A stretch of 64,000 nt of DNA from Chenopodium formosanum (taxonomy: Eukaryota > Streptophyta > Magnoliopsida > Caryophyllales > Amaranthaceae): contig CM044857.1 of assembly GCA_024500155.1 (NCBI GenBank), forward strand, positions 5,272,501-5,336,500. The letters are read 5' to 3'. The number at the start of each line of letters is the position of its first letter. Within the stretch, counting starts at the first letter, position 1. Below the pieces are notes generated by a model. The model searched no databases and had not been told where the DNA came from. It was given only the letters and a program-made list of their open reading frames with translations. A program made the translations under genes and the position numbers. This document shows positions 46,118 through 57,900 of this stretch, in pieces.

Positions 46118-46312
46118 GGCCATTAAGGGCACCGGTTCTGAACAGGAACAGGTGTCAATAACCCCTTTAAAAAAACGCGGTAAGGTTATTGCCACCGGTT
46201 TTGAACCGGTGGCTTTTCAAGGGAGTATTGCCACCCCCCAAATGTTCAGCGGTTCAAAACCGGTGGCATGGGGGGTTTTGAACCGGTGGGGAATTGCAAT
46301 TTTCAACTAGTG
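46118..46312. mobile_element. CACTA-type terminus with ACCGGTT subterminal repeats
   Basis: The block ends in AATTTTCAACTAGTG, the complement of CACTAGTTGAAAATT, a CACTA-superfamily terminus. Inward are repeated palindromic ACCGGTTCAAAACCGGTGGC words in both orientations and GTATTGCCACC repeats, as in subterminal transposase-binding regions. The matching left terminus was not found, so the element is truncated or its other end is diverged. Confidence 0.65.
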
Positions 46313-48149
46313 TAATCATATGAGATTATGAGGTATTTTGTTAATTATCTACAGACTAAAGTAGTATAAATAAATTTGCTGCTTTTGTTGAAATAATGAT
46401 GCTTTTTGTAAAAAAAAAAGTAAGAAGAAACCATTTTTCCATCTGAAAAAATGGAAAGTATTTTGAAAAGTTGATAATATTTCCCCATAAGTTGCTCCTC
46501 AAGGAAACAAGTCCAAAACCTAGGGCTGGTTAATAATTAGATGTGTACAATTTAATTGTATATAATATGTTGCTTGCAAACACACATCGTATTATATCAG
46601 ACAAATACGAAGTAATGTATCTGGTTTAAATATAGGTAGATTTTTATCTCATATTTTCACTTCAAGATATTTGTGAAAAATTTAGTTCAGAAACAATAGC
46701 ATTAGATGTAAAACTGTAAAAGAAATTTATTATTGGGACCATTCTCAGGTTTCCTGTTCTAAACATAGTTTTGTCGTCTGTATTGTTTGTGAATTATGGT
46801 ATATATTCTCCAATTAACCCTTGTATTGCATAGTTTTTAAATCTTGTTATAAATAAATAATTTGTGTTATTTGGTAAAACTAGGGAAATTTCTGTTTGTC
46901 CGGTGAAAAGGCTAATGCCTCAGCTGAAAAACCTTCGGGTTAAGAGAAGTAGAAAGAAGATCATGAAGCAACGAGTTTCTTGCTTTGCAACCGCGCCAGA
47001 GTTTACTCCTATATTCCAGAAATAGCTAATCTTCTCAAGGGGGTTACTTTGCTGCAAGTTTGTGAGAACAAATGGGTTGTTGTGAGCCTAGATTTCCCAA
47101 ATTGAGAAAGGCAACTAAGAAATAATGATTAATTTATACTGTGTAACTTATATTTTTATCTGGAAATTAGTTAGATTCTTGGATAAATTTTCTCTAACAG
47201 ACATCTGATTGAAAAAAGACATTGAGACTTGTTTGTAACTTATAAAGAAGGACTAGGTGTGAACCTTATTTTCTATGATGCGGTTTTCTATTGTTTCATA
47301 GTATCATTATTTTCAATCATATGTGATTAGTCATCTCTAATTGTCATCTTAATTTGAGGTGATGAAAGTATAATTTTAACCAAGAAAATATGAATAGTAT
47401 GTTTGTTACTCCGTAGTTAACAAGATGGTGCTCCAAGCCCAGCTCGTGCCATATTCTAGGTAATCCTGTATGCACCAGCATTATATTGGTTCAAGGACAA
47501 TTACATTTTATTTATCAATTTCTAATTGTTACAAATAATAAAAAAATGCTCTATTGCAGTTTGCTTTATATTTGCCAATTTTCAAGTTATGGTGATGGAT
47601 TGATGAACTGAGAGTTCGATGGGTGTACTTTCAATGTATTTTAGTTTGACGAATTAATGATTCATAAATTTGCATATTTACACATAAACTATGTTAAGGT
47701 ATTATTTATATAGTTTAGTTTTTTATATCAAGTAACCTATTATGGTGCTAATATTATAATTTGTATACATCACCTCTATTGAGGCGATGTTGTAAAGACA
47801 AGATTTGAAATGGATGGATTTGTTTGATGTGAAATTATTTATTTTAGGATTATAATTTAGATTTTGGCAATCAAATCTATACTACTCTATTGCATACCTA
47901 TTTATTTTGTAGGTTGGTTTCTAATACGGAGTGCATAATAATCTATATAAATCTTTAATTTCTTCATATTGTTTTGCTCAATTTATGGAGCTGATTTCTT
48001 ATTATTAAACAACTATAATTATTACACCATCCTAGTAATATCACCTTAACGAAATACGTTGAATATTTTTGTTGGTTAGTACTTACGATGTAGTTATTGT
48101 GTTGATATATTAGATGATACACATATCACACATTTGTAATATTTTAAGG
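46313..48149. other. Intergenic with one exon-like patch
   Basis: Mostly AT-rich. At about 46880-47105 the sequence has more balanced composition and partly open frames: GNFCLSGEKANASAEKPSG after a possible acceptor ACTAG|GG, and in another frame RVYSYIPEIANLLKGVTLLQ ending at a TGA near 47104. I do not recognise either peptide. It could be a decayed exon. Confidence 0.3.
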
Positions 48150-48660
48150 AACTAAAGATGGGGGCAGAGAGATCATTTAAAAAAGCTAAGGAAATAGACA
48201 GGGAAAAAAAACCTTAAGAAAATCAGGACAATTAGTTTAGGAAATAGACTAACTAATTGCACGCGCGAGAGAGATAGAGACTACTCAGGAAAGATCACTT
48301 AAGAAAATAAAGACAATTAGCTTAAGAGAAAGAGATCACTTAAGAAAGATCTCTTAAGAAAATCAGGTCAATTAATACAGGGGAGAGAGAGAGAGATCAC
48401 TTAAGAAAGATCACTGAAGAAGAAAAATCACTTTTTTTTGAGTAAAAATCGATCTAGAAGTAGGATCACTTTTAAAAAATAAAGAACACATAAGAAAATC
48501 AAGAGGCCATTTAAAAAAGATCACTTAAGAAAATCAGGGCAATCAAGGAAATTAACTTAGGAGAGAGAGAGACCACATAAGATATACTGCGTATCGCTTA
48601 AGTAAGTTAGGGCAATTAGCTTAAGAAAACTCTTTTTACCTAGGAAAAAGGCTTATTAAA

Positions 48661-48665
<5 letters not shown>

Positions 48666-48743
<78 letters not shown>
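48666..48743. repeat. (TA)16(GA)23 compound microsatellite
   Basis: An uninterrupted TA tract runs directly into a GA tract. Confidence 0.95.
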
Positions 48744-48746
<3 letters not shown>

Positions 48747-49505
48747 CGCACAACAAATATCACTTAAGAAAAACATGGCAATTAGCTTAGGAGAGAAAAA
48801 AAAAAGACCACTTTAAAAAATCAAGTCAATTGGCAATGGAAAAGACTTACTAAGATGCTGGACCATTTAGGCTAATTATGTTTTCTTAAGCAAATTTGTG
48901 AAGAAAAAATACTTGAGAGAGAGTGAGTGAGAGAGATAAAGTGTGTGAGAGAGAGAGAGATCACATACAAAAGATCTCTTAAGAGGGAGAGTGACCACTT
49001 AAGAAAGATCATTTGAGAGAGACAACTTAAGAAAGATCACTTAACAAAAAGAGAGAGACCACTTAAAAAATATCACTTAGAAAAATAAGAGAAATTATCT
49101 TTGGAAAAAAGAGTTACTAAAATGCTAGAAAGAGAGAGGAGACCATTTTACAAAGATCACTTAAGAATAAAAATCACTCAAGAAAAATAAAATCACTCAA
49201 GAGAAAAGATCGCTAAAGAAAAGAAAGATCACTTAAGAAAAATCACTTAAGAAAAGTCACTTAAGAAGAAAGACCACCTGAAAAATTAGGGCAATTAGTT
49301 TAGGAGAGAAATTAGGGCAATTAGCTTAGAAAAGGGAAGGAAAGAGAGAGTGAGTGAGAGGGACCTCTTAAGAAAAATCACCTTAGAAAAATAAATAAAT
49401 AAAGACAATTAACTTAAAATAGAAAGAGAAGGATCACTAAAGAAAATTAGGGCAATTATCTTAGAAAAATACAATTAGCTTAGGAAAAGGCCATGCTTAC
49501 TAAAA

Positions 49506-49588
<83 letters not shown>
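49506..49588. repeat. (TG)n(AG)n compound microsatellite
   Basis: A short TG tract is followed by ~33 AG dinucleotides inside the polypurine repeat. Confidence 0.95.
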
Positions 49589-49590
<2 letters not shown>

Positions 49591-49630
49591 CCACTTAAGA
49601 AAGATGACTCAAGAAGATTAGGGCAATGAG

Positions 49631-50655
49631 TAGGACTGAGCAAAACTATCTGAATATCCGAAAATCTGATGATCCGATCCGGAAATTATAGATATCTGAT
49701 CCGAAAAATTCGGATATCCAAATTTCGGATATCCGATATTCGAAAAAAATATCCGAAGAAATTACTACGGTGTATTATGCTGTATCTTTTTTACATGTTA
49801 TAAAACATGTCAAACCCTAGAATTTGAGACCCCAATATAAAATCCCTCAGACCCCCCAACCGTCTCACTTTCTCCTCTCTCTCTTCTTCTCCTTTTTCTC
49901 TCTCTTTCACGGCTTCACCTCGGCACCTCCGCCCTTTTCATCCATCATTCTTAAACCTCTTTCTTCGCTACATTCTCTCTCCTGTTTTCAAAGAAGCCTC
50001 TTCATAAGTTCATATCAAATCAAACAAGATTAATGTGCAAATTTCCGGTAGTTCTCACAACCTCCGCGGCTTCATCGTACAACCAACACCTCACCGTTCG
50101 TTCTCAACCATCAGGCGTGGCTGTTCTGACTCAAAAGTCTCAAGCTTCGCATCACTGGATAGTGGACACATCTACAATATTTGCTGATTTTTTGTAATTG
50201 AAAATGGTTTTAAATGATTATTTGTTCTATATATAAGTCTTACATTATTTTGGGTTCTTTATGCCAAAATAATACTTCGTATTTGGTTTGTCATTTTGGT
50301 TTTTTATACGTTATTCTTTGATTTTTGATTCTAATATTTTGGGATTATCACATTTTCTAATTTGTGGAGTTAATAGATTCAAAAATATGTATAATTGTAG
50401 TTGGTAATTATGAATTTGATTTTGCATTGTCTTTATGAAGAATTCAGAATAAGCCTAATGACCGAATTCTAGCTATATTATTATAAAAGAGTCGGATATT
50501 GGATATCCGGACTATCCGATTCGAATTTTTCGGATATCCGAAAAATCGGATATCCGACATTTTCGGATCGGATATCAAATATTTGGATTTTCAGATACGG
50601 ATATCCGATCTGAAATCTGATTTCGGTTCGGATATCCGATCCATGTTCACCCCTA
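49631..50655. mobile_element. hAT-like element with GGATATCCGA arrays, ~1.0 kb
   Basis: The left end TAGGACTGAGCA and the complement of the right end (TAGGGGTGAACA) are similar short inverted repeats of hAT style. Both subterminal regions consist of GGATATCCGA / TCGGATATCC palindromic words (49655-49755 and 50500-50640). The middle has a CT-rich leader-like stretch with no consistent gene. The TSD is not clear because the host sequence is itself repetitive (GGCAATGAG and GCCAATTAG flanks). Confidence 0.7.
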
Positions 50656-50867
50656 GTGCCAATTAGCCATAGATTGAGAGAGAAAGACCACTTATAGAAA
50701 ATAGTACAATTGGCTTAGGAAAATAGAGGGTACACAACAACAATGAGGAAGAAGAGATATGAATATTTTTTAGACAAGTGATAAAAGGATAATAACATGA
50801 ATTGACTTTATTATTAACATTAGTTAATTTAACAAAAGAGTGAATTGTTGTTAAAGGAAAATCTTAG

Positions 50868-51230
50868 ACTCTCTCCAATGGTGAGACTTGAGTGAGTTTT
50901 TTTTAGGAGAGAGAGAGTAATTTTTGCAAAGGATACCAATAAATTGGTATCTAAACTTAATAACTCCAAAAAGAAAATTGCTAAGTTTAGATACTCAACT
51001 TTGAGTCTTATTTGACAAAAAGTGTGGGCCCTTATCAATATTATAATATGTTTTGTAATTCATTTAAGTTTTAATTTTATTTTTTTTTCTAAAAAAACTT
51101 AAAATATGATTTGGTGAGTCATAAATTGAAAGTGATATTAGTATACTTTAGAAAGTCTCACCATTGGGAAATTAGATTTCACATGAGTTGCTAAATTGAG
51201 AAGTGGGTTGGGTATCACCATTGGAGGTAA
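50868..51230. mobile_element. Foldback MITE candidate (CTCCAATGGTGA ends)
   Basis: CTCTCCAATGGTGAGACTTG at the left pairs with the complement of ATCACCATTGGAGG at about 51215. TCAACTTTGAG (about 50997) and CTCAAAGTTGA (about 51255) face each other just beyond it. The ends resemble the CATCTCCAATGG Harbinger-type MITE at 29272, but the boundaries and TSD are uncertain. Confidence 0.4.
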
Positions 51231-51984
51231 AAAACAACTCATTTTGTATTTCAATACTCAAAGTTGAGTCTCACAATTGAAAATGGTGTTATTTTGTATT
51301 AGTAAAAAATCAAACTTAGCATGCTTTAGTTTACTTCTTTCTAATATGATGATATAGGTTACTTGTTTTTCATATGATGATTTTTATAAAATCAGTGAGT
51401 GTTATTAGACATATAATTTTTTAAAAAATTATTATTTTGAACAACACATCAAATTATTGAAAATCTAGCAAAAATTTTATATTTTAATTACTTTTAATCA
51501 TAATAATTAAATATTTAAATGCATACATAGTTTAAACACTTCCCAAACAATAATTGAAGCATAGCTTGGAGAAGGCCCTTTGCTTTTCTAGGTTTCAATG
51601 CTTCCTTATTACATTGATAGTAATAATTTAAATACATATAAAATTTAAACACTTTACAATAAACATGTAACAATACCACCGCATACATAATTTACGGACA
51701 ATTATCACCACCATTGGGAACCGCATGCGGGGCTTCAACCAGTGGTTAAAAACTTAAAAAGTCCAAATGGAAAATCGGAAGAAGTATTTAACTTTTGGTA
51801 ATTTCAGCTAATTAAAAAATTACTGTAAATTAATTGGAGCAATAATAGTTTTGATCATTTTCTCCACAACAGTGACTCCGTCTCCCTCAAACCCCAAAGT
51901 AATATTATCAATCTTCATCTTTCAAACACAACCAACTCCTCCTCTCTCCTCAGCTGACCTATTTCCGCCCAATTCGCAGAGAAA
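51231..51984. other. VPS35 upstream region and 5' UTR
   Basis: AT-rich until about 51870, then C-rich (CTCCGTCTCCCTCAAACCCC, CCTCCTCTCTCCTCAGC), typical of a plant 5' UTR just before the ATG at 51985. No TATA box is obvious. Confidence 0.45.
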
Positions 51985-54900
51985 ATGATAGTCGAAGGAA
52001 TCGAAGACGAAGAAAAATGGCTTGCTGAAGGAATCGCCGCTGTTCAACAGAACGCCTTCTTTATGCTTCGTGCTGTGGTAATTTTCCTCGAATTTTCGCT
52101 TTTCTACTGGATCAGATTCAAAGCATTTCAAATTTTCTTCTTAATTTTGTTTAATTTTGGTTGTAAATTCAATTTTTAGGATTCGGATAATCTCAGAGAA
52201 GCCCTCAAGTACTCCGCTCAAATGCTTTCGGAGCTCCGAACCTCTAAACTGTCTCCTCACAAGTATTTCGAACTCTGTGAGTAATTTATTGTTTGTATGA
52301 ATTTTTGCAGATTTTTTTGAATTTTTTCTGATTTTTTAATCGTGTTTTGGAAGATATGCGAGCTTTCGACGAATTGAGGAAGCTGGAAATGTTCTTTAAG
52401 GATGAGAGCAGGCATGGTCTTTCAGTTTCTGATCTCTATGAACTTGTTCAGCATGCTGGCAATGTGTTACCGAGGCTGTAAGTCTTAAATTATGAACTCA
52501 TTTTCGTAACTGTGTATTAAATGTTGCTATTGGAGAAATGCTATTGACATTTTTTAACAATTATACGGCTGATCATGGAATTAATTTGATTTGACTTTGA
52601 AATTTTCACCGTCTTTTGTTGCATTAGTATGATGTAGTTACTGGTTGTTCTAATCCTAAATTACTGATATTAAAACTCTAAGAGAATTATTGAAACCGAG
52701 AATGAGTGAAATGAAACAAAGTTAGAAAATTAAATTGAAGAATGTTTTATGCTACGGTTTACGAAACTAGCTGGTTATTGTATGAGGTAAATTTATCTTT
52801 GTGTTTAGATAGGTGGACTTGTATTTATGGGCTTCTGTGAACAGTCTTTTGGCTTGTTTTTACATGATACAATGCTTATCAATGCGATGGTTTTTAGCTG
52901 TTTATATCTAACGTAGGCAGTGGTACGTGTTTTCTAATTTTCTGTCATTCTTGTGGAGGTTGTTATGCTAATTTAGGAGCATTGCCTTGTAAGCCAAGCA
53001 GTATATTATTATGCTATCAAATTAGAAACTTTCTACTTTTGGTTCGTGTTTCTAAAAATATAAAAACACAGCAAGTTTCTTTGTCTCCGTAATGGTGTGG
53101 TTTCTTCGAACTAAAACTTGGTTCTTGTGAAGAGTGGGCAACATTCTCAAATTCCTTTGAATTGAAATGTAAACCCAACACTTTGTTGTCTGAGTTAATC
53201 TTATTTTGAAAGTGCAGTGATGATGGTTTAAGCTGTACTGCTTTAAGTGCTTATCTCAGGGTGGTTTCTTCGAACTAAATTTGAAAAACTAAATTCCATA
53301 GTGATGATGGTTTAAGCTGTGCTACTTTAGAGCATCAACACTCGTGATATACTTTTATACCACGGTGTAAAAACACATCAAAACTGCAAATTTTCACTAC
53401 ATTGGTGGTATAAAACTATACCGTTTGATGGTATATACCATCCCATGGTAAACATTTGCTTTGGTCCCCGTGTAACATGAACCAACCAGGTCACACCATG
53501 TGGCCTGGTTATCATTTTTTTTTTCAATTGCATTTTAAGAAATAATTATAAAGTACATAATTATGAAAAAATTACCATTGTTCATAATTTTTCAAGACCT
53601 ACACATAGACACCCATATTGATATAGTTTTATATGTTTTTTCGAATTCGCTTTTTACTACCTAAATTGCTTATTTTATTTAATTAACATTACAAACACTA
53701 ATTAGTTATTTCCAATAATAAAATAAAATATAATTCTAATTAAATTAATTGTATAATTAATACATATAGGAGAGAGAAAGTGTGGTGGTAAACTTTTTTT
53801 ATATCATGGGTGGGGTGATTTTTGGAGAAAGTATATTGTATTGTGGTATACATGATGTGGAGGAGTGAGAAAGTGGTAGAGAGAGAGGGATGGTAGTGAT
53901 GATGGTCTTAAGTTTCCCTCAAAAAAAAAAAAAAAAAGCTGTACTGTTAAGTGCTTATTTCAGTCTCTAGCTTGTGCTTTATACAATTGCTGACCATTGC
54001 ATTAAAACTATAGCTGCATCTTGACATTTATACTGATGCTTGATGGGAATTCATTTTGTTTTCTTTTTTTTGTTTTAATAATGGAGTAATATTGGGAAAT
54101 TTGATGTCAAATCACCAGGTACCTGCTTTGTACTGTGGGTTCTGTTTACCTCAAATCGAACGAGGCTTCCTGTAAAGATCTTCTGAAAGACCTTGTTGAG
54201 ATGTGTCGTTCTGTTCAACATCCTATTCGTGGTCTTTTCTTGAGGAGCTACCTTTGTCAAGTCACAAGAGACAAGCTTCCTGATATTGGTTCTGAGAATG
54301 AAAGGTGGGTGTCTGTTTACTCTCTTGTTTATATGCGATATATTTGCAAACAGCTTGTTCTTATAAGGAGGTAGCTTTGACAGAGAACAATGAAGTAGAT
54401 AAGATATGTTTTTGTAAATGATTAGTTTCTTGAGAACCTTTGTTTGTCAACCCACTAGAGACAATCTTCTAGTCTTATCATACATCCATGGCTTATTCTT
54501 CTAATGTTTCTTAAACAGCTACACAGTAGTAGAATAATTCATTAATTTTCTTAATGTACACTTGTATTGTGAAGGTGTTTATGGATCACTAATGTGCTAA
54601 GGAGGAACATGATTTTGATTTTGCTTCATCTTCTGATGAATAATTGACTGTCATCTTTTGATTTTGTTGTCTCATCAACTCTGTAGCAAGGCTTTTTATC
54701 CACCTCTTCCTTTTATTGGCTATAACCCCTCCTGTAGACCCAACAGTGGGCTGGGCTATGAGTCTATCTTCACCGTATTTTAGAGTTTTTATTTGTTATT
54801 ACTGGCAACTACTTTAACTCTTACATATTTTATTTCAGAGTTGGAGATTCAGTGATGGATGCTGTGGATTTTGTGCTGCAAAACTTCACGGAGATGAATA

Positions 54901-57900
54901 AACTTTGGGTCCGTTTGCAGCATCAGGTTTGTTTATCCATGACTGTATATGCTAGTATTATGTTATGCTTGGCACCATTGTACTTGCATGCCATAAAGGT
55001 AAGAATGTCTCATAAGGACATGATGTTTGGCCATGCAGGTGTTTTGGTGCTTGTAAATGATTCATGTTCTTTCATGATCCTGAGTTGAGGACTTCAATCA
55101 AGCTTTCTGGTCTGCAGGGATCTGCTCGGGTAAAAGAGAAACGAGAAAAGGAGAGGAATGAGCTTCGTGATCTTGTAATCTCATTTTCCTGAAGTGATTT
55201 CTTCTTGGATTTAGTACTTTGTACCTCAGCTATTAATGAGATTTTATTCTTTTGCCTGATAATTGACTAGGTTGGGAAGAATTTGCATATACTAAGTCAA
55301 ATAGAGGGTGTTGATCTTGAAATGTACAGAGATACTGTTCTCCCCAGAATCATAGAGCAGGTTAGGACATGGAGTTCTCCTTAATTGTCATTTTCTATAA
55401 TGCTATATTAGCTATCCTCTCATACTTTCTGTACTAATCATGTTATAGGTTGTAAATTCTAAAGATGAGCTTGCACAACATTATTTGATGGACTGTATAA
55501 TCCAAGTTTTTCCGGATGAGTATCACTTGCAAACGCTTGACGTATTATTAGCTGCTTGTCCTCAGCTTCAGGTAATAATTTAGTATGCCTGCCCAATATA
55601 GATTGTTCTGATCCTCAAACCCTATCCCCAGGATGTGTTCTATTGTTCTGTATCTGGAAGTACACTTTGTTCTTTTTGTTTAATTTGTTTTGCTTGTTTG
55701 GAACAATCAACAAATTACACATTTCATCTGCAACTAAAACCAGATATTTATCTTTTATTTTACTAACGGTTGGAAAGGTGGCTAAGGCCTTCTGCTTGGA
55801 AGGTTTTTAAGACCTTTGGCTGGGAAGAATCTAGATACAAGTCATAATACTCATTCAAGTAATTTATACTCCAGAGTAGGAGAGAAAAGTAACAATATCA
55901 TAACAACAATAACGCTTTAAATATTTTTAGAAATAGGTACAACTGTCCAATTAAGATTAAATAAGATGAAGCAAACAGACCTTCGCAGTCATTCAAGAGG
56001 CTTGGTTGAAGACAGGGATGCTCTTGAATAATGCCTGATGTATTATTGTTTTTCAATATTCTCAAAAGTTACATTCTTCTTCATGGATGACAGAGAGAAC
56101 TTCCTGGAAATTTTTTTACACACCAGTTCCAAGCTCAAGAAAACTATACCACCATCTTTGTTTGGAGTGTAAACTCTGTTCTAACCTCCAATGTCTTCCT
56201 TGTTAAATCTTGCTGGCCCAAACACTTTTAACTGAAGTTTGTTGACTTCTTTGTCTAGGAGTGTTTGAAGGGTTAAGGAATAGGATCGATATTTTGTTTT
56301 TGTATTCCATGATTTGAAAAAATGATAGTGGATTCTTGTTAGTTGCTTTCATTTAAGTTTCTATCTAAATGACACTTCAGCACTTCCTTACAAACTGTTT
56401 TATTTTCAGCCAACAGTTGACATCAAAACTGTGCTATCTCAGCTAATGGAGAGACTTTCAAACTATGCCGCATCAAGTATAGAAGTAAGTTATTACTGTC
56501 TTACCTCATTGTTTTTGATGCTATCAGCTTGTTGAGTGTTGACTATTAAGTATTTTGCAGGTACTACCTGAATTCCTGCAAGTGGAAGCTTTTGCTAAAT
56601 TAAACAATGCCATTGGAAAGGTAAATACTGAATTTTATATCCTCAATCAGATGTGATGTGCTGTTTTTTGTATGTGTGCTTTATTTATTTACTTAGTCAA
56701 GTTTTTTAATGCTTAAGTTGCTGCTAGGAGTTGACTTGAGAAAAAGTGATAGGCAAGTAGAATGCTGCTTGCAATATAACTTATGAGTACATATGTTGTT
56801 TGCAGTTGAAATATAATAATATAGTGTTCTTGAAATACAAAGCACCTTTAGTGTTGAGACTTGAAGGCCTTTTTATTTTTAGAAAAATAATTATAGCTAC
56901 TTTCAGGCAAGTAAGCCACTATATATTACTTCATGTCATAATTATTTGGTATATAGGATCAAGCTGACTCTTTGCCCCAGTCTTATCTAGTGGCTTATCT
57001 TCTGAAGAAATAAAACAATTTTTTTCTGAAAATTTGCAGCACTTGCAGAATAGCTAGATAGGATGTAGCAACTTGCAAATAATTTTTTTTAATACATTTG
57101 CTTAGTGTTATAGCTTCTTAACTTTCTTTTACTCCCACCTAACCTCCATAAGTCCATAGCTGCTACAATAACCCTTATTTTCCTTCATTATTTAGTCTTT
57201 GCAAAGGTTTTGCATTCCAAATCAAAGCATAATCATTTAGGCAATCAACTCTATGTCTGCAAGTTTTGTTCCATCTCATATTCAAATCTCTATAAGCAAA
57301 AGGCAACTGGTAGTGAAGGAAAGATAAAAAGCTATAAGGAAAAAATAGAAACTTTTTTTATTTTTTTTCACAGTGATAATAGCCTCAGCAGAGATCTATC
57401 CTGTAATTCATTGCTTGTTGATACATTATCAACTAATTTTGCCTCAAAGAAATCAAAGGTAGTGACAATTCGAACACTGGGAGATGAGATAAGGTGTGGT
57501 AATAACTTTGTAGCTGTGAGTGGTCCAGCAACTTTTAGAGGCATACGTGACCTAGGATTGTACAATGTGCGGCAGGAGAAACCTAAGTTTGCTTGTTCTG
57601 GATAGCTGATGAGACACAAAGTGGATTGTGTCTTTAGGGTGGGTAGCCAATAAACAACATCGCTGTTCTATGGGTGTATGGCAGAAATTGAGAATTGTTT
57701 GGGGGGGGGGGGGGAGTGGGTGTTACTGGCACTATGGAAGGATTGAAGGGGTATCAGGTGTGGGTGTTGGAGCCAAGAAAGATGAGATAGAGAGACTGGG
57801 ACTGATGGGTTCTTGCCTTCTTGGTGTAAGAGAGAAAAGGCTAACTAGTGGTCGGGACTGGTCGCTAGTGAAGTTGTTGTGGTGCTGGCCGCACTGCATG

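Larger units (their letters stand above)
48150..50825 (-). repeat. Polypurine AAGATCACTTAAGAAA repeat region, copy 2 (inverted)
   Basis: Units of AAAGATCACTTAAGAAAATCAG, GGCAATTAGCTTAGGAGAGA and GA-runs recur, complementary to those at 34389-35800. The right-hand ~120 bp (from GAAAATAGAGGGTACACAAC to TAACATGAATTGACTTTA) is the complement of the left start of that copy, which fixes the relationship. Microsatellites (TA)n(GA)n at 48666-48743 and (TG)n(AG)n at 49506-49588 are embedded. A hAT-like element interrupts it at 49631-50655. Confidence 0.75.

Noticed and set aside
57210..57605. 131-codon open frame in VPS35 intron 10
   Set aside because: It lies within an intron whose flanking exons splice in phase; no recognisable domain, and the sequence drifts through low-complexity segments.
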